Source of the DNA: JAXLYE01 sp046351595
GTDB taxonomy: Bacteria; Myxococcota_A; Polyangia; Palsa-1104; JAEUJZ01
Reading direction: 5' to 3'
Length of the DNA stretch: 64,000 nt
NCBI GenBank assembly: GCA_046351595.1
Contig: JAXLYE010000008.1
Coordinates: forward strand, 248,001-312,000
Both the position numbers and the translations under genes were made by a program. The notes beneath the pieces were generated by a model. The model was not told the DNA's origin and did not search any database. It saw only the letters and a program-made list of their open reading frames with translations. This document shows, one piece after another, positions 60,213-64,000 of this stretch. Every line of letters begins with the position of its first letter. The stretch's first letter is position 1.

Positions 60213-61502
60213 ATGGGGGCCGTCATCCTGCGTGCACAGACCTGCCTGCTCTGCAGCGGACCGATGCCGACGACGGGTCGCGTGGATCGCCGTTACTGCA
60301 AGGGAGCGTGCCGGACGCTCGCCTACCGCCTGCGCCGGCGGGTCAAGGCAACGGCGCCGCCTGGGCCGCTGGAGCCGCAGTGGGTCGAGCCGAGTGTCGT
60401 GGTCAAGACGATGCTGACCGCGCTGGCGCAGATTCAGGCACGGGTGCTCGACATCGCGCACCAGCTTGAGGGCGAGGAGCTGTACTCGCGCCGCCCTGTG
60501 CAGACAGAGGAGGGCCGAGCGGAGCCCAAAGCCCAGGCTTCGAGCGGGGAGCGAGATGCTGATACACAGACTTCACTGTCCTTCTCTAACGAAGGATCGG
60601 AAGACGAGGTAGAACAGGAAGCAGATAGTGATGAACGCGCTGAAGACGAAGGGGACGTAATCGGCGAGCTGCGGGCTCTCGTGGAGCAGCTGAAGTCCGA
60701 TGCCCAGCGAGCAGAGGCCCGCGCGTCCGTAGCCGAGCGGGATGCCGATGCCCTGCGCGCCGAGCTGCCCGAGCGGCGCGCGCAGCCCAACACTTCGGAT
60801 GCCGCTCTGCGTGGACGCCTGGAGGAGACGACCAAGCAGCGGGATCGGCTCCAGGCCGAGCTGCTGACCGAACGAGAAAGGAGCGGGAGCCTGCAGCAAC
60901 GGCTCTCCAGCCTGCAGAGCGAAGCCAGCACGGCGCTCGAGAAGCTCCGTAGGCAGCAGGAGCAGCTCGTACGCGACAACGAGCAGCTCAGCGGGCGTCT
61001 GCGTCAGAAGGAATCCGCGCTGCAGAGAGCGAACGCAGCGCTCGCGCAGTGGGATCAGATCGAAGCGCAGACCTCGCAGCTGACGGCGCAGAGCCTGCAG
61101 CTACAGCGCGAGAACGAGCGCCTCCGCGACGAGGTGACGCGCCTGCAGCCGCCCGCAGCCGAGTCCGATCCGCTCGTCGTGCTGATGAAGGATCGCGCCA
61201 AGGCGCTGCACTGGCTGGCGGTGTTCCAGGCCCGCGCAGGCCAAAAGGTTACGGGCCAGCTCCTGCCGAGCTATGACGAGCAGTCTATCCTGGAGGCGGC
61301 GCTACGGCATGCATTCGCGGCACGGCGCGACTTCTACTTCCAGCCCGTCTACGGCAAACAGCCCAAGCCGCGCTGGGTCTTCGAGGATCGCCTGCTGGAT
61401 CCGGAGAGCGAGAAGAAGGTCTACGAGAACGCCGCGAGCGACAACAAGGATATCATCGTCCGCCTGGACTCAGCGCGGATTTGGGGCGGAGACAAGTTCT
61501 GA
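60213..61502 (+). CDS. Zinc-ribbon coiled-coil protein
   Basis: A 429-residue protein; ATG 60213 is preferred over GTG 60207 because GAGGAG lies 8 bases upstream. The N-terminal ribbon TCLLCSGPMP...RRYCKGACRTLAYRLRRRV is followed by an acidic part and a coiled coil from about 150 to 310 (ALRGRLEETTKQRDRLQAELL, QLSGRLRQKESALQRANAAL). The C-terminal 110 residues look globular (HWLAVFQARAGQKVTGQLLP, FYFQPVYGKQPKPRWVFEDRLLDPESEKK). No known family. It belongs with the two other ribbon proteins in this island and lies next to the right-end recombinase. Confidence 0.58.
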   Translation: MGAVILRAQTCLLCSGPMPTTGRVDRRYCKGACRTLAYRLRRRVKATAPPGPLEPQWVEPSVVVKTMLTALAQIQARVLDIAHQLEGEELYSRRPVQTEEGRAEPKAQASSGERDADTQTSLSFSNEGSEDEVEQEADSDERAEDEGDVIGELRALVEQLKSDAQRAEARASVAERDADALRAELPERRAQPNTSDAALRGRLEETTKQRDRLQAELLTERERSGSLQQRLSSLQSEASTALEKLRRQQEQLVRDNEQLSGRLRQKESALQRANAALAQWDQIEAQTSQLTAQSLQLQRENERLRDEVTRLQPPAAESDPLVVLMKDRAKALHWLAVFQARAGQKVTGQLLPSYDEQSILEAALRHAFAARRDFYFQPVYGKQPKPRWVFEDRLLDPESEKKVYENAASDNKDIIVRLDSARIWGGDKF

Positions 61503-61566
61503 GTCTGCTGCCGGCATCCAGGGTATGTCCACGCTTCCATACGCCCGGGACGGACCCGACGTGCGC

Positions 61567-62754
61567 TTAAAGAGGCGCCTCGCGCTTCGAGTAATAGGGA
61601 TCAAAGCGCCCCTCCAGCAGCTGCTGCACCTGCGCCGGCCACCAGTGCGCGTGCCCCTTGGGCGTCTGATAGCCCGCCTCCTGCAGCAGCTCTGCCAGGT
61701 GAGACAGCCCCGGCCTCCGGAAGGGCTCTTCCGGGCTCTCCACGGCGTGCTGCCTCTCCATCTTCTCAAGCACGGTCTCCAGGTAGCGCCGAGGGGTCAG
61801 GTACTTGGCATCGTTGCAGCGCGCCATCAGCTTCGCAACGGTGTGGAACGTGAACCGGCGGCCCTTGCGGGGCACCCACTTCTGCTCGTTCAGGATGGAC
61901 GCGATCTGCTGATACGTATGACCGTGCGCACGCAGCTCGACCATCCGCTCCTTCAGCTCCTCGTCGGTGTGCCAGCGCTGGTTGTGCGGGTGCACGTCCT
62001 GCCAGCCCAGGCGCAGCTTGAGGTTGTAGATCAGACTCTTGTTCCATCGTCGGGCCTGCGCGGGCTTCACCTTTTGTTCGTTGAGCCGCCTCGCCATCTC
62101 TGTGGGCCCGAGCCCTTGAGCTGCCCAGGCTCGGAGCTGCTGGAGGACTGCTTGCTCGTCCGGATCGTCGACAAGAACGCGGAAGCGCGGGTTGTCCGGT
62201 GAGGGAACGGCACGCTGGCCGTAGGGAATCTTGCCGAAGTGGTAGCCGCAGCCGCGGATGTGGCGGATGGACTCGCGGGTCCGCTCGCCCGCGGCCTCGC
62301 GCTCCATCTGCGCAAACACCATCAGGATCCCGACCAGCGCCCTCCCCAGAGAAGAGTCGAGCCGGATGGACTCTCGAATCGCCACCAGCTCCTTCGTCCC
62401 GTCTTTAAAGTAGCGTTCGTACAACTCACAGAAGTGCTTGATCGAGCGGCTGAGCCGATCGAACTTCAGAACGATCAGGACGTCGGCGCCTTGCTCCAGA
62501 GTCCGGAGTGCCTCCTGCAACCCCGGCCGCTGATCCTTGGCTCCTGAGATAACGTCCTGACAGATGCGAATCAGCTTGTAGCCATGCGCCGAGCAGTAGT
62601 GCTCGATGGCGCCTCGCTGCGCGTCGAGCGACAGCCCGTCGGCAGCCTGCATGTCCGTCGACACGCGCACGTATCCGACCGCGCGCTTCAGCTTGACATT
62701 ACTTGAGTAAGGTTCGCGAGCTTCAGAAAGGTGGGGCTTGCGGGTGGCTGGCAC
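61567..62754 (-). CDS. Large serine recombinase, right end of island
   Basis: A 395-residue enzyme; I take GTG 62754 (VPATRKPHLSE), with GGAGGGA just upstream, because the longer frame runs across the island junction into DUF2330 sequence. The resolvase domain has AVGYVRVSTDMQAAD (catalytic Ser), VLIVLKFDRLSRSIKHF and MEREAAGERTRESI. The recombinase domain follows (CGYHFGKIPYGQRAV, LGPTEMARRLNEQKV), then a further HTH-like part (HTYQQIASILNEQKWVPRKG). It is closer to phage-integrase-like large serine recombinases than to small resolvases. Its position at the island edge makes it a candidate integrase. Confidence 0.88.
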   Translation of the reverse strand: MPATRKPHLSEAREPYSSNVKLKRAVGYVRVSTDMQAADGLSLDAQRGAIEHYCSAHGYKLIRICQDVISGAKDQRPGLQEALRTLEQGADVLIVLKFDRLSRSIKHFCELYERYFKDGTKELVAIRESIRLDSSLGRALVGILMVFAQMEREAAGERTRESIRHIRGCGYHFGKIPYGQRAVPSPDNPRFRVLVDDPDEQAVLQQLRAWAAQGLGPTEMARRLNEQKVKPAQARRWNKSLIYNLKLRLGWQDVHPHNQRWHTDEELKERMVELRAHGHTYQQIASILNEQKWVPRKGRRFTFHTVAKLMARCNDAKYLTPRRYLETVLEKMERQHAVESPEEPFRRPGLSHLAELLQEAGYQTPKGHAHWWPAQVQQLLEGRFDPYYSKREAPL

Positions 62755-62806
62755 GACATCTCCCTCCGTAGGTTCGAGTGGGCACGGTGGGAGGTTCTTA
62801 ATTCTG

Positions 62807-63448
62807 TTAAACGTTCTTGATGTCGACCTTGGCGACAAAAAACTTCTGCTGCTCGCGGATGTACGGAGCCAGCGCTTCGGACGCTCCTTTGGGAATCTTG
62901 TACTTGTTCAGGTGCAGCCACGTCTCCAGCCCTCCGGAGTCCTTGGCCGACAGGATCAGGATCTGATACTCGCCGACCTCGAACTTCGCCTCGATCTTCA
63001 CGCCGAGATCGCGAGGGCCGCCGCTGCCGCCGGCCCTCGCCATCGGCGCCGGCACCGCCATTCCCGAGGCCATCTCCGCATAGTCCAGCTGCGGCGCGCA
63101 CGGATCCTGCTCCCAGTACTCGACCAGACGCGGCGCCGACAGCTGGTCGATGTGGTGGAAGACCCCGGTGTCCAGCGTCTTGACCTGCTCCTTCTTGAGC
63201 ACCACCGGCACCGGCACTACCATCGCGAAGTCTTCGGGCGGACCCTTGTAGTTGTTCGACATGGTCAGCCAGGTGTGGTTGCCCTTGCGCAAGAGCGCCA
63301 CCTGCGAAGCGTTGTTGGTCAGCGCCGCGTCCGCGCCCGAGACGAAGAAGCCGCAGAAGGCGTGGGCGCTGGTCACGGCTGCGCTGCTCAGCACAAGGGA
63401 CAGCAGCGCCGTCCGGGTGCATCGGTTCAAACAGAGCTGGAACCCCAT
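62807..63448 (-). pseudogene. DUF2330 protein, N-terminal half (gene split by the island)
   Basis: It starts at ATG 63448 with GGAGG 5 bases upstream and has a signal peptide (TALLSLVLSSAAVTSAHAF). The DUF2330 features are CGFFVSGADAALTNNASQVALL, YKGPPEDFAMVVPVPVVLKKEQ and VEYWEQDPC. It reads to ...KFFVAKVDIKNV and then meets a stop codon brought in by the island. The second half lies at 10139-11038 in the same orientation. A truncated, exported protein might still be made, but without half of its domain. Confidence 0.88.
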
Positions 63449-63741
63449 CAGGTCCTCCGATCTTGCGGTTGCGAGTGCCCCCATCGTCTCTTATCTGCCC
63501 GCCCGCAGGCCAGCCCCAGTTGTCCGAGCCCGCCCTGTGCTGCGGATCTCATTCCTCTCGTCCCGGATGAACCGACCGCGTGTCGTCCTCACCGTACGCG
63601 AAGGACCTGAACCCGTAAGCTAAGGCGGACCGAGCCTGCGCGCGCCGAGCGTTCCCCATCGATCGCCACAGGAGCCCTTGATCGGCAAGCCGCTGCAGCG
63701 GCCGGGGAACCCTGCTTCGGCGCAGCCTCAGGAGGATCATT

Positions 63742-64000
63742 CCGCCGGAGCAGTGCCGCGGCGCCGGCGGCGTCGGGGATCGCAGCGACGTCTACGCGCT
63801 GGGCGTGGTGATGTTCCACATCCTCACCGGCGCGCCGCCGTTCAGCGCCGTCGGCACGGGCGAGCTCATGGCCAAGCACATGAGCGAGCCGCCGCCCAAG
63901 CTGCGCGACCGCGCGCCCGAGGTCGCCGAGGCGCTGGCGAGCCTCGTGGACTCGATGCTGCGCAAGGAGCCGACCGAGCGGCCGTCCATGGCCGAGATCG
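63742..64000 (+). pseudogene. C-terminal half of a Ser/Thr kinase domain (runs off window)
   Basis: The frame reads PPEQCRGAGGVGDRSDVYALGVVMFHILTG, then HMSEPPPKLRDRAPEV and MLRKEPTERPSMAEI, which is the lower C-lobe of a Hanks kinase. Upstream codons (RSLRRII) are not kinase-like, so N-lobe, HRD and DFG are absent. The missing part before PEQ matches the fragment ending MSPE at 8220, in the same phase, around a shared CGCCGGAGC. It continues past the window. Confidence 0.75.

Larger units (their letters stand above)
11039..62812. mobile_element. 51.8-kb genomic island inserted in a DUF2330 gene
   Basis: The boundaries are set by the two halves of the DUF2330 gene: C-terminal half ending at about 11038, N-terminal half starting at about 62812, both on the minus strand. 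A serine recombinase lies 14 bases inside the left edge and another about 60 bases inside the right edge, pointing inward. Cargo is mostly defence and signalling: kinases, CRISPR array, CBASS/type III genes, nucleases, XRE regulators and insertion sequences. The exact crossover is uncertain by about 6 bases; short TTAA and AGAATT matches occur at both junctions. No plasmid replication or conjugation genes are seen, so it may be a large integrative element moved in trans, or a hotspot built up stepwise. Confidence 0.8.

Noticed and set aside
62755..62838. A longer N-terminus for the right-end recombinase
   Set aside because: It would run across the island junction into DUF2330 antisense sequence; GTG 62754 has a good ribosome site.
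8211..63751. The shared CGCCGGAGC in the kinase halves as the island's attachment site
   Set aside because: The DUF2330 halves lie inside it and set closer boundaries with recombinases adjacent; the kinase break seems an older, separate event.

Overview
The window looks like chromosome of a high-GC myxobacterium (Myxococcota, probably a Polyangiales relative). The reasons are the overall GC, several Hanks-type Ser/Thr kinases with transmembrane/TPR tails, a TPR-PEGA secreted protein beside a kinase, a DUF2330 gene, lipoproteins with PDL-type repeats, and kinase-linked ECF sigma factors. This placement rests on gene content only.

The left flank (1-11038) is ordinary chromosome: a PIG-L deacetylase (cut by the window edge), a small membrane protein and a sodium:solute symporter; a lipoprotein; an Sfp-type phosphopantetheinyl transferase convergent with a metallophosphoesterase; a DUF3565-DUF1971 fusion; a DUF488 protein; a broken kinase fragment; an SPFH-like protein; and the C-terminal half of a DUF2330 gene. 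The N-terminal half of that same gene lies at the far right (62807-63448, same strand). The 51.8 kb between the halves (about 11039-62812) is therefore an inserted genomic island. A serine recombinase sits just inside each end, the two pointing at each other.

The left half of the island holds: a kinase / Cys-rich lipoprotein / TPR-PEGA operon; a candidate metallopeptidase-like effector with a secreted partner; zinc-ribbon coiled-coil proteins; an XRE repressor divergent from a GGDEF - small membrane protein - SLOG - HTH-methyltransferase operon; a DUF6183-like gene; and a nucleotidyltransferase-HEPN protein. A CRISPR array follows (26982-33597, about 49 repeats of 36 bp). It has been hit by three mobile elements: a DDE insertion sequence with a 7-bp duplication, a 264-bp MITE-like element with a 10-bp duplication, and an IS110/IS1111-type element. 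Beside the array are decayed type I-G-like remnants: a csb2 C-terminal half and a chimeric cas4-cas2 open frame from which cas1 has been deleted.

The most striking part is a same-strand gene train from 35206 to 51520: kinase, ECF sigma factor, kinase, CD-NTase (CBASS-type cyclase), a SAVED-HExxH zinc-protease protein, an HD-less Cas10 whose start overlaps the SAVED-protease stop, a Csx10-like/Cas11-like fusion, three Cas7-like genes (the middle one split by an IS4-family element with a 10-bp duplication), a small helical protein, and a Card1/Can2-like CARF nuclease. CBASS and type III CRISPR signalling thus appear to be wired into one transcription unit, possibly under kinase/sigma control. 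In this strain the split cas7 and missing cas1 suggest the CRISPR part is impaired, while the CD-NTase/SAVED-protease part looks intact.

The right part of the island holds an AT-richer two-gene module (membrane coiled-coil protein plus restriction-nuclease-like protein), a second XRE regulator, a B12-binding radical SAM protein, a C2-like lipoprotein, a signal-peptide protein fused to a sigma-factor-like C-terminus, two divergent zinc-ribbon proteins and the second recombinase. The window closes in the C-terminal half of a Ser/Thr kinase that fits the fragment at 8049-8220.
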